Assembly: GCA_034766995.1 (NCBI GenBank)
Contig: CM068313.1
Span: 6,973,461-7,037,460 of the forward strand
Source of the DNA: Acanthacorydalis orientalis
Taxonomy: Eukaryota; Arthropoda; Insecta; Megaloptera; Corydalidae
Direction: 5' to 3'
DNA length: 64,000 nucleotides
Of this stretch, positions 38,501 to 50,873 are shown piece by piece. Within the stretch, counting starts at the first letter, position 1. Every line of letters begins with the position of its first letter. Below the pieces are notes generated by a model. The model saw nothing but the letters and a program-made list of their open reading frames with translations. It was not told where the DNA came from and ran no database searches. The translations under genes were made by a program, and so were the position numbers.

Positions 38501-40042
38501 TTTATTAGACAAAAATAATGTATAACGAACCAGTTAACATTGATTCATTAACAATACAATTTCCTGACAATAAAACTGCATCACAAGGCATAATACAGCC
38601 ATGAATTGGTATTTGAATAACATCACCAGGGACAAGGAAGGAAGGATCAATAGTTTCACAGTCATATGTTTCATTATTTTCTCCATTACTGATAATATTC
38701 GGTCTACATACAACAACACTGTGACTGCGTGACGATTCAACTAAATTGTTTAAAGCAGTACTTTGCTAGAACACAAATTTATAATTGATATTAAAAAACT
38801 GTTAAAATACTTTCTTTCATTGTATGGTGTATGTGTGTCTCTCTCTCTCTTTATATATATATATATATTAGAAAAAATAGGATTAAATTTATTTATTTGC
38901 TGATTAACATTATTTAATAAAACTATACATACAAATATGATTATACATGTGCAATATACTAATAATCACTACACACACATACATCCATACATAATATAAA
39001 ATTATGTAAACAGTATTAAAATTAAGATTATGATTAATTAAATGTGACTCACTTTTTTAGTCTCTCGTAAAGATGTTACAATTGATAAAAATGAAAGAAA
39101 TAAAATACATCCTGCATAGTAGTAATAGTCATCACAAGACCAAAGTATAACAGAAAATGCTTGGAAAACATAAAAGGGATTGAACACTTCATTTATAAAT
39201 AAATGCCAGTATGATTTTACTTCAATATCTATTAAATTTGACCCATATAATTTCAGTCTGAAAAAAATTAATTTATCAATTTCTGATTATTTTACTTCTT
39301 AAGAATTAATTTTTAATTTTGATAATTTTTAATGCATTATTGCAATAGAGATGATCTGAAAGAGTCTTTTTGGAAAAAAAATTATAAACGTATAATTGTT
39401 TTACTTACAATTCATTTTGTTGACTTCTATTCAGGCCTGTTTTGTGTGTAAAAAAATCATTTAAAGTTAATTCTTTAACATATTCATTAGTATTACAAAA
39501 ACTAGATATGTTTTCCTTCCAGATGTATTTGACATGTTGATATTTAAAATAATGTAACAATTCATGGTTATCGTTAAAATAATAATCTACGGTGTCTACT
39601 GCAATTACTTTGTACTGTTCTAAGTTATCCTTAACTAAAATTAATGTTTAGTTCTTATACATAGTTTGACACGTTACATTTAAATATATAATAAATATAT
39701 TACAATAGAACACAATATATACAAACCTAAAACATATTCGGCATTTTTAAGAGCACACAATTTATACTTAAATCTAGACCAATTTGGATACCAGAAAAGA
39801 AGTATATAAGGAATACATAAAAATATTATTGAAATAAAATGAAAGAAACATTCTCGTTGTTTGTTTCGTTGTAAACCAAAAATTGTAATACTTATGTCAT
39901 CTTCTTTTGAATGTTCAATCTCCTGACAATTTACACCAGTTATTGGGATATATTCATTATTAACTATTAACATAATCAATTTTTAAATTATTACTTTAAA
40001 GTATTATTAAATATATACAAAATTACCTGTTGCATCTACCAT
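34257..40042 (-). CDS. P5B-type cation-transporting ATPase, ATP13A2/ATP13A3-like
   Basis: Endo-lysosomal membrane pump; ATP13A2/3 relatives export polyamines from the lysosome lumen. Twenty coding exons: 40027-40042, 39727-39963, 39409-39634, 39053-39257, 38531-38765, 38327-38457, 37868-38050, 37574-37762, 37304-37513, 37072-37194, 36666-36947, 36472-36589, 36224-36411, 35919-36140, 35639-35845, 35430-35514, 35216-35354, 34893-35050, 34614-34795, 34257-34415 (1164 residues, normal for the family). Motifs: actuator TGES (306-309, split by an intron), P5B-specific PPALPA in TM4 (430-435), phosphorylation site DKTGTLT (Asp473), nucleotide-binding KGAPE (622-626), hinge GDGAND (848-853). An N-terminal hydrophobic hairpin precedes TM1, as in P5B pumps. 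The first coding exon is only 16 nt, so the start is the least certain part. All catalytic residues present. Confidence 0.93.
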
Positions 40043-41004
40043 TTCTGGATAAAGAATGGAATGATATTTACATAAATCTTCATTGAACAAATACAAAAAC
40101 AAAATAATGATTACATATTTTTAAACAATAAAAAATGATTTATTTTTACATGCATCCATTCAACACTTAATTCATTTCTTAACAAAAGGCAAGCACCAGA
40201 ACTTGTTAACATTACTCCTTTCACACATTTATACACATACGCATACAAACTGCATACCACCTACATACTATTTAATGAATCAGCTGTTTAGTTAGCATAA
40301 GAGACAGATATCCATAGACAAAGACTCTGCAGATACCTAAATGTCTTTCAAAAACGAAACAGACATATGAAGACAATTTTGCATACTATTTTAGAATTTC
40401 TTATCAAAATTTAGGATCATTATTGCACATAGGTTATAATATATAAACAAATTATTGATAGTAATGTTTAATTGATATATGTTTGAGCATATTTGAAATA
40501 TAATCTTTTAAAAATGTGATAAGATTATATTTCACGAACGAAATGATATTTTGTATTCTAATAATGTATTAAATTAACATTTGTATGACAATTGCATATG
40601 TAAATATTATTTACTTTAATGTATATCATATACATATATTATTGAAAATTGCAGTTTATTAAATGAAGTATTCATAGAAATAAACATTAAAATGTATTTG
40701 TATGCATTGTACAGGTGCATTTGATTTTCAAGTTTAAAATAAAAATCAAAATGTGGTTAAAAAAATATTAAATGTACAGCATTTAGTATGAACGATATAG
40801 GTTACTGTCAATCTTTTATTGTTAAGTAGCATTTTCATCAACTTTATGTTCGAAATTACAGTTCAAAATTATTTTTTTTATGATAGTCTATGATCTAAAG
40901 TAGATCGTAATTTAATTTATCGGTGTATTTTTGAAATTTTTAATTTTATTTTTTAAGTATACCCTCTTTTAAAATTAATTAATTTTAAGTTAAAAAAAAA
41001 AATA
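40043..41004. promoter_or_regulatory. Divergent promoter region between P5B ATPase and KICS2
   Basis: A 962 bp interval lies between two oppositely oriented start codons, so it must contain both leaders and both promoters. It has no TA array and no exon. No specific transcription-factor site is claimed. Confidence 0.5.
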
Positions 41005-43030
41005 ATGGAACATGAAGAGGAGTTTTTAACTTTATATTTTTCTCATTTATCACATTTTTGTTTTGACAAAGCAAGAGAACATGTTGTAAGTATTAAAACA
41101 GATGACTATTTTTTAAAATACTTAATTTTTTTTAATAATCTTTAGGAAAAAGAAAGGGAAGCATGTAGAACAGTACAACTTACACCATGGGTAATGTTAA
41201 TAACACATTTACCTCAAATTGCATTAGCTGAAAAGTCTTATATCGAGTTAGGCTGCCTTCATTCGAAAAACAAAGGATTTCTACGAAAAGATGTATTATT
41301 CTACTTAAAGTTTTTTGTATTTATTTTTAATAGAATAAAATGTTTTAGAATTCTTTACGTGCTATATATGATGGATTAAGGTCAGAAATGAGAAGACTTG
41401 AAGATGTTTTTAAAGTTAGTCAAAACTATGCTGAACAGACTGATCAAAAGCCATTAACACAACATATTGTTGAATTCTTAACTTCTAGAATTGATTTAAT
41501 TGATTTGTATCCTTTTTAAAATAACATTTAATATTAATTAATTTATTATTAAAATTAATAAAATAGTGGACTTAAGTCTAAATAATGCCTTTACTAAATA
41601 TCAGATATGAACGGATTTATCAATTAAGTAACAGTAAACAAGTGAAATATGGAGTTCTTTGCACACAGATTGAATCTATTGCAAATAAAATATCAGTCAC
41701 ATTTACACATTCATCACTTACACCAGTGAAAGCAGTTGTTAGGTATATTATATATGTGTGAATATCTACAAAAAAAAAATTAAAACATTATTTCATTGCA
41801 GTTTAGAATGTGAAATTTTACTATACTTAATAGCATCACTTGATAAGTTACAGTCATTACAATTTTTACCTTCTTTATGTTCTTTATATAATGCACATAC
41901 TCGTTTAAGTACTTGGGAGAGTAGTTTACAAAACAGAGAAGTAGTAAGAAGAATGTACTTTATATTTGAATTTAAAAAGAATGTTATAATTATTTTTATT
42001 ATTTCAGTCATGGAAATTAGGTTTCAGTGCAAGTTTTTTAAAAAACAATCCATTACCATTACTCTTTCAATGGCTTATGAAACTAAAACAAGGAATATTA
42101 AGTAAATTCAGTCTTTATTTTTACAACACTCTTTCACAACAAACTACTTCAAATGAAATGAGACAGTTATTAGCTAAACAACAAATTGATTACTATCATA
42201 AGTATGTAACTATACTTTTGTATAAATATATATATATATATATTTAAGATAAAAGTTAATGTCATTAATTCTTTTATAGTTAATTATATCATTTATCCAA
42301 AACAAAATAATATTTTGTACTCAGTAAATAAATATGTAGTACTATTTTTTTAAAAGAATTATTAATTTATCTTTTTTATATTTAAAATTACTTACTTTAA
42401 AGTATTCTAAATAGATAAACACTTTTTTATATGTAAATTGTTAAATTATTGTAGGTTAACATCATTTCAACGTCGATATGATGTAGTAGTAATTTCTCTA
42501 CTGTCTTACAGTCAGAATGTTAATGTAGAAGAAAATTCTGATGCACTATCAATTATTGTTAGCTGTCCTCCAGTATGTAACAATATGTGTATATATATAT
42601 TTATATATATATATATATATTAATAGATAAAATTTTATTTTTATCACATATTTTCCACAGAGACCACAAAAGTTTCACTTAAAAAACATAGAAACTATTT
42701 TATCAAAACGTGCTTCAGATTTGATTAACTCTGATCGAATAATATATTCAAATCTTTCACAGGTATTCTAGCCGAAATAAATTCTTTGAATTTACTGATT
42801 TCATATTTATGATGTACAGATTCATTTGATAAATAATTTGAATTGCAAATCATTTTTAGGAACAGTGTGTCTATGTTTTAACAAGCATTGAATCTCAAAT
42901 ATTTATGATAATGGTATTTGATAGCAAGAAATCAGAAAAAGACACATATATAAGCAACTTTATGAATGATATTTGTCTTCAATTAAAATGTAGTAAAATA
43001 TTTGCCAGTCTGAAAAATTCTTCTAAATGA
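41005..43030 (+). CDS. KICS2: KICSTOR complex subunit 2 (C12orf66 homologue)
   Basis: KICSTOR tethers GATOR1 to the lysosome and so restrains mTORC1 when amino acids or glucose are low. Nine coding exons: 41005-41085, 41146-41292, 41349-41506, 41605-41742, 41802-41943, 42008-42201, 42455-42572, 42661-42762, 42860-43030 (416 residues, against about 445 in vertebrates). Family blocks are clear: FFSHL-like FSHLSHFCFDKAREHVEKEREA at the start, FLPSLCSLYNAHTRLSTW in the middle, then LFQWLMKLKQGILSKFSLYF and LSQQTTSNEM. IVFDSKKSEKD-like MVFDSKKSEKDTYISNFMND and KIFASLK close the protein. No catalytic site is expected; it is a scaffold subunit. Read divergently from the ATP13A-type pump. High confidence from collinear similarity along the whole length. 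Confidence 0.92.
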
Positions 43031-43947
43031 TATTTTTTTTATAAATTTAGAATGTAATATATAAATGATTTTTGTTATTTAATGTATAAAATTTTATTTG
43101 AAATACTTTTATATGTGAAAATGATGATTTTTTAAATTTGATATATAAATAAATATGTATAAAATTAATCAAATATGGTTTTATTTTTTTTAATGCTGAT
43201 ATATTAAATTTTATTCATTCAGAGCATATGGAATAATTTAAATGATCATATAATTAAAAAAGACTATATCTAAAAGAGAATAAAATGTATACAATTAAAA
43301 AATATCAAAAAAATATATACTTAAATTTTTTTTTAATTGTCAAGTACATTCATTTCAAGTGCTTGAAAAAAATTTTTACTATTTTGTATAATTTTGAAAT
43401 AAAAGATACAAAATAAAGTGTTCTCAATTTTTCATAAAACATTTTGAAACTGGAAAAAAATATCAAATTGAATTTTTATAATCGGTTTCTGTTACGTTAT
43501 ACTGAAATTTGAAAATTAGGCCACTATATTAATATATTTACTTTAATACACACTATATGATTTTTATGAATTAAAAGGAATGTAAAAGTAAGAAGAATGA
43601 AAAATAAATTTACAACAATCAATATTACAACAATTAATATTCCATACATTATTTATTATTATTGACTAATAAAAATAATTGTTTTTTTTTAGTTTCTAGT
43701 ATTTTAATTGGCTGCCTGTTTTAAAAGTAATTTAATCAACATATTTTTCACTCTATTTCATTTCTTTATTTAATAGATATAATTAAGATTATTTCTCTCG
43801 CTCGTAAATTAAATATATTTAAGCATATTTTATTAGCTGAAAATCAACATTTTTCAGATGTTTATAAATTAGTTATCTTTGGATTAAACAGTACATTTGT
43901 TTGTTATAATTTTCTATTTATAAATAATTACAAAATATAATATAAAA
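43031..43947. other. Spacer between KICS2 and the P450
   Basis: AT-rich, with AATAAA-type signals near 43147 that may end KICS2 transcripts. The P450 promoter must lie in the right half. No exon seen. Confidence 0.5.
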
Positions 43948-44114
43948 ATGTCTCTGTTAATACAGAGATACATTTTTAATCTGAGAAAATTTTATTTAAT
44001 GCCGAAACGTTTTCAAACAAGTGAATTAAAGAGTAAAGAACCATCTTCAATCGATGTTCAAAATGTATTAGGTTTGTATTTGATGTATAATATGTATGTA
44101 TGTTTATGTGTGTG

Positions 44115-44195
<81 letters not shown>

Positions 44196-45022
44196 GTATA
44201 TATATATATATGTAATATTAAAATAATTATTTCAAGTTGATGAAAATACTAAAATAGTAAATGAGAATCAGTGTGCATCACAGGAGACAGCATCCACAAT
44301 ACCAAAAACAATAATTGTTAAGGCATCATTGCCAGATTATAATGATATAAAAATGAGCTTGAAGAATATGAATCAAGAAAAAATAACATCGTTTGAAGAA
44401 ATTCCTGGCCCTAAAGCACTTCGTAATGTGTCTCAGTTATTTAATATCAATTATGTACCCAACAGATTCAAACCGTTTATTAATGTACCGACCATACAGA
44501 ATATGTTAAGTTCTGGTAAATATGAATGCTAAATTTTTTTAACAATTAAATATTTTAATCTATTGTTATTTAAAAATTAATATGATTGTTGAAGGTAATT
44601 AAAATTATGGGTGATCAGTATGCTTTTGATTTTAATATTTTTTTAAAAAATTAGGAATACAAACTGAAATTGGTCGTGGTACAAAATTAATAAAATTATT
44701 ATTGGATGAGTATGGATTGATTGTTGGACTTCGAGGGCCTTTTAATAGCGACGTAGTTATATTAAATAAACCAGAATATGTAGAAGCTGTCTTTAGAAAT
44801 GAAGGATCATTTGCTGATCGTTCTAGTCTTGAATCGATTGAAAAATATCGCCTATGGCATCGTAGAGACAGTCAATCTTTTATAATGTGAGTTGAATGAT
44901 TCTAAATTTATAATTAAATTAGTTCATTTAATAATAAATATAGAACTCTTGATATATTTATTGTTGTTATATAAATAAATAGAAATATTGAATCAAATTT
45001 TTTGAATGAATTCATAATTTTA

Positions 45023-45063
<41 letters not shown>

Positions 45064-47128
45064 CTAATTTTAATATACAGAAGTGGTGCTGAATGGGAAA
45101 AACTTCGAAGTAAAATAGAAACTTCATTTCAAACTCTAGATATTCATTTTGATCAATTAGATACCGTGTGTAACACATTCATGGAACGTATAGATCGAAT
45201 TCGTAATAATCAAGATGAAGTTCCAGCTGATTTTTTCAAAGAAATATATAAATGGAGCCTGGAGTGTTTCTATACTGGTTATATTTGATATATTATTATT
45301 TCTTTTTCAAATGATTAATTTCAATGAACATGATATATTGTTTATTATCAAAATCACGTACATTATTTTCACAATTTCTTTAAAAAAATAAACTATAAAT
45401 TAAATTATTTTATTGCAGTCGCATTTAATAGAAATTTAGGCATTGTTAATATTAGAGAAAAGGAAGACAAACAAAAACCTTTGTCTTTACTTCAAGCTTT
45501 GTTGAAAGCAACTGAAGCTGTGCGAAAATGTGAAGCTGGCCTTCCATTGTGGAAATTGTATGAAACATCGTCATGGAAACAACTTAAACAATATTGTAAT
45601 CTGGTTGAAGAGTATGTTATCTTTAATTTAATATTAATTCTTTCAATGTCATCAGAGGAATGTTAAAATATACATTTTTAAGCATTATATTGCTTTTGGA
45701 CTAATTATATTTTTTAAAAAAATTATCACTAGGCAACAAATTGTAGATAGTTTCTATATTTACAAATATTGACTGGATGATATTTTAATTTTTACAATTT
45801 CATATATTTTTTTAAGAATTACAATTAATCTTGATATTCTTTTTTATAAAAAATCATATTTTATATAAAATAAAAAATACTTGATAAAAATATACGTACT
45901 CTGTACATGTTTTTTTTTTCTGACTTTATATTAACCAGATTAATATAAAGTCTCACTAAATAAATATACAATGTTGTTTAAAAAAGTTATTTGAGACATT
46001 ATATTAATCTGGTTTGGGAAAAATACTAATAATTTTAATTAATTCCAGCATGCTTGTTAAGCACACATACGAAACCCAAATCCATCTCCAAAATAGACAG
46101 ATTGAAGAGGGAAGTAAAAATAAATTAGATCTGAAAAGAGCTTCTTTTGTGGAAATATTGCTTCTTAAAGATGGTCTTCCTCCAGAAGAAGTTATTACTG
46201 TTTTATTGGACATGTTATTAATTGGAATTCATTCTGTAAATGGATATAATATTAATAACAAGACACACATACAAACCAACACATATCTCTCTCTCTCTAC
46301 ATATATATATATATATATCCACACACAATCATTTTAATTTTGTGATATATATATATATATATATACATAACAAAATTAAAAAATTCTATCTAATTGGCAT
46401 ATTACACAGCTAACCCATGCTACTTCTTTCTTGATGTATCATTTATCACGTTATCCACGAGTACAACGAAAACTGTTGGAGGAAATAGAAAATGTTCCGC
46501 ATAAACTAAACCCCGAAAAAATAACTGAATTAAAATATTTACAAGCTTGTATTAAGGAAAGCTTAAGGTAATGTGAATACTTTTATCACAAAAACAAAGT
46601 CATAATAAGTATGTTTTTAAATTATAAAACCAGATTAAAACCTCCAGTTCCTGTAATTACTCGAACTCTTTCAAAAGAATTAGTCATTGACAATTATCGT
46701 ATACCTCGGGGTACTCACGTTATCATGGCAACTTATTTATCGAGCTTGAGAGAAGAAAATTTTGAAGACGCATATAAATTTTATCCAGAGCGTTGGATTA
46801 ACAATGAAAATATATCGACATTAGCAAGTATTCCTTTTGGATATGGAGCTAAATCATGTATAGCTCAGAAATTAGCTGAACTTCAATTAAGTTTGTTAAC
46901 AATGAAGGTATTTATAGAATACTTAACTTAAGGCGTAAATGTTACTTAATATATTTAATTTGGTTACATATATATATACATATATATATATATATAAACA
47001 TACATATTTTATTTCAGTTAATTAAAAAATATCACATTGAATATAATTATGGAGATCTTACTGTTAGCACAAAGGTATTAGCAGAGCCAAATCGTCCACT
47101 AAAATTTAAATTTGTTGAAAGGTATTAA
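43948..47128 (+). CDS. Mitochondrial-clan cytochrome P450, atypical I-helix
   Basis: Haem-thiolate monooxygenase family member targeted to mitochondria. Nine coding exons: 43948-44071, 44237-44515, 44655-44886, 45081-45277, 45419-45611, 46049-46235, 46410-46567, 46634-46907, 47018-47128 (584 residues). The N-terminus MSLLIQRYIFNLRKFYLMPK is basic and acid-free, a matrix-targeting presequence. IPGPK is at 97-101, the C-helix W217-xxx-R221, the K-helix ESLR (454-457), FYPERW (506-511) and the haem loop PFGYGAKSC with ligand Cys532. The loop has Lys530 where Arg is usual. The I-helix reads LLIGIHSLTHATSF, where most P450s have an A/G-G-x-D/E-T-T motif, so the oxygen-activating acid and Thr are missing. 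The intron 1 side holds a long TA array. It could be a hymenopteran clan member related to the ecdysteroid P450s (CYP302/314/315) or CYP301/334; I cannot place it. Confidence 0.87.
44120..44182. repeat. (TA)n array in P450 intron 1
   Basis: About 30 TA units, flanked by TATG repeats on the right, filling much of the 165-bp first intron. Confidence 0.85.
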
Positions 47129-47799
47129 ATCAGTTAGTACAGATTTGTTGATTACTTCTTTCTAGTTATTAGTTCAACAAGATGTGCAAAATGTTTAATT
47201 AAGTCATTTATTCTGAATATATTAATTACATAATAATAAGTACTTACATTTAATAATTTGTAATTCCTAGTTGTCTGAATTAATATTAGTAATTTTTCAT
47301 ACTTTAGTATATAAGAAAATTTGATTACAAAAATTTGTATTATTAATAAGATTTCAATAAATACACCTACTTTGATTAATTATTTTTAGTTATAATCACA
47401 ATTCAACCTTTTTAAACATCATTTTTTCAAAAAGAATATTACTACATATTCGAGGCACTAATTAAATCTTTATTAAAAAAAATATAATTCTTACAAACAT
47501 CTAAAATTAATTCCAAATTTATAAACTTAATTGGTCATGTTTTTTTGAATGTTGGTTTTATTACAATAAATGCACTATAATATTACATAACTTAACACGT
47601 TTACAACAAAATAAACTTTGAAATTCAAAAATTATGAATATATGTATCACTTCAAAAAAACTACTAATTTTTATAGTAACATTAAATAACTATTCAGGTT
47701 AGCTAGTTTTTAAAATTGTTCTTAATCATTACTTTTTATTTAAATACAAAAAAGATTATAAACATTTTTAACTTAATGAATACAATAGAAAAATAAATT
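47129..47799. other. Convergent spacer between P450 and Gemin5
   Basis: 671 bp between two stop codons facing each other; must hold both 3' UTRs. AATAAA-like signals occur on both strands. No other feature seen. Confidence 0.5.
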
Positions 47800-50700
47800 T
47801 TACTCTATATCATTGACATTGGTATTTTTATCACTAATTTCTTCATCAGTCTTGCATTCTGTTTTCAATCTTCCTTCCAACATATTAATTAAATCTTTAT
47901 TATTACTTCTTTTTGCTAAATCTAAAGCTAACTTTTGGGAATTTAGGCCTTCTTTTTTAGCAAAAATTCTTGCAGCTTCTTCGAAATTTTCTAAGCAAAT
48001 ATAGCTGCAAAATAGATTGGTTTATTGAAAAGTGTATTTTTTTGTCATTAATAATAAATATCAAAACATATCATTTCGATAATATTTAAAATTATACCAT
48101 TCTGCAGCAATTTGATATGATCCCATAAATTCAGCATCTTCTGCCCACTTTTTAAGAATCATATCAATTTCTGAATCATCATGAACAAGTCTACATCGTG
48201 CTATAGCTAAAGCTTCTCTGTATAGTTTAGCTTCACACAGAACTTCCAATGCATGAGGTACTTTATTACAGGCAAGTAAATATGATACTGCTTTAATAGG
48301 TTCATTTTGTTCAATTAATTGCTCAGCATATTCAGAACAAGTTTCCTCCCAAAACCTTAAAAGCAAATATTACCTCATATTATAAATTTAAAATAAAATT
48401 TAAAATAAATAAACCTTCTTCCTAAAGGTGCTGCCATACTCAAATGCCAATCTGTTAATATTTTCTTATCAACAGAATTGTTGATCATAGATTTTATATC
48501 ACTTTTCCACAATGATATATTATTATAAAGTTCCCAACGACCATAACGTTCATGGCCACTTCCTGTACAGCGAAACATTTATTTACTTCATGTAAAATGT
48601 TAAATACATAAAACAATATAGTATACAGACTAAAAACTTACGCTCTGAATTTAATAAAGCATTCATATCATCGCGGGTACCAAATAATTTCAAATGATCT
48701 ACTGAATTATTTGTAAGATCTACATTTTCTCCTATTGTACATTCTGCATCCCCCCAAGTTTCAGATTTTTCTACTTCTCTTGCTTTTATTCTTTCATCGA
48801 TTTTATTTAATAACCTTTTACAGGCATCAATACAAATTTCCCCTTGTAAATTTTGCTGTTTGGATGTTAGTGGCAACAATGCACTTTTTGATAATTTAGT
48901 TTTTGTAATTTCAGTTTCTACTGAAATTTGTTTTTTATTTCCTTCATTACCTATTGTCTCTGTTTTACCTTTATTATTCATTTTTAATGCTGTTCCACTT
49001 GGAAGAATGATTTTAGTATTCGACTTTGTATGCAACTTATTTATTTTTGGTTCTAAAATATATTATACTAAATACCATGCGTACAATAAAAAGAATATAT
49101 AATAATTCAATTTTCTTACTTTCTGCTGTGGGAGGATATTTTGATTTGTCCCAAATACGAAGTGTACAGTCTTTTCCACCAGTCAAAATAAGATCAGGTT
49201 TAAATGGACTCCACAATACACTTAAAATAGCATCACCATTATGACCCATAAATGTACTAAGTAATGTTTCAGATCGAACATCCCATACCTTACAAAAAAA
49301 AAGGAAATCAAAAAACATATACAAATAAACAAATTTAAGTCATTTAATAGAAATTACAAAATATTACCAATGCAGTTCCATCTAATGATACAGAGACTAA
49401 TTGTCCTCCTTCATGTGGACTCCATGCTAATTTATAAACAGCCATTGTATGACCTTTTAGAACTGCTACTTTTTTATCCAACACATCTACAAATCATCAA
49501 AAGAAATATTAAATACATAAATTAATAAATAAATAAATAAATATACATATACACATTAGAAATACCTTCATTGGCATTTATTTGACAATCATAAACTATT
49601 ATAACAGAATCTGATGATGCTGTTGCAAGCCAATGCTTAAATTGTGATTCGCCATCATCATTAATTGTACAATTAGGATGCCAACACAAGTGTTGTATTG
49701 ATTTTTTATTATCATAAAAATTAATAATTGATTCAAAATCTGGTGTAGCTAACATTATACTTCCGTCTTGAAAACCAAATGCAACTTTGTCATAATCTGA
49801 ATTCCATGCAATTTCAGATACTTTTCGATTCTTTATACTTGAAACTTTCAATTTGGTCGGAACTACAAATAAACAAATTTTAGATTTCAATACATGAAAA
49901 AAGTGATTTTTGTGCAAATATTATTACAAAAATGAGTAACAGTACCTTCATTTGGTTTCTGTGGGTCATATATTACACAGATTCCATCTGCGCATGTGTA
50001 TAATACCCATTTATTCGATTTTGAACTTAAGGGGCCCCAACATAATGAATAAACTGACTTCCTATGATAAAGATGAAATTGAACAGGCTGATCTTTTGAA
50101 AGGTTTGCACAGTCAAAAATTTCAACCTTAAATAAGAAAATAAATAAGTATACATTGCTGATAAAAAAAATTATATTATTTACAAACATGAAATAATATT
50201 AGAAAAAGTAATATTACTATATCTTAACATCATATTCAAGATAAATATATTTTTACCCGTCCTTCATGTGTTGAAAATGCTAAACAGTTTTCTTTTTCTG
50301 GATGCCAAGCAACGGCCATTACTTTACCTTTAACATTTTGAAATATAACTCTCATTGAAATTTTTAAATTATGCGGGCTACTCAGATCTAACAAACGTAA
50401 TGACTGATCACCAACAGCTACTGCAATCCTAAAATTACGATTAAAAAGTTCAATTCAATTTTAATATTCATGTATTATAAATATTCATATAAAAAATATA
50501 TTACTTATGTGGATCTAAAGGGCAAGCTGCTATAAAATAAACATAACCCCAAAAAACTGGAAGTGCAACTATTTGATTTTCAAGATCATTACACAGTAGC
50601 CAACGATCTTGTCCTAATGTCCAAACATATAGTGGTGTGTCAATCTGATCACTTGCTGAACAAGAAGCTGCAATACAATATAAGCTCTTGCGATGGTTAG

Positions 50701-50842
50701 AATGTATTAGTTGATAAGGTTTTGATTTATTTCTGAAAATTAAACAGGCAATGTTTAAATGTTAATATGTGTAACACAATAAAAAAGTTATGAAGAGCTG
50801 GAGAGTATATAAAGTTGATATAAAACTTATTTATGAATATGA

Positions 50843-50873
<31 letters not shown>

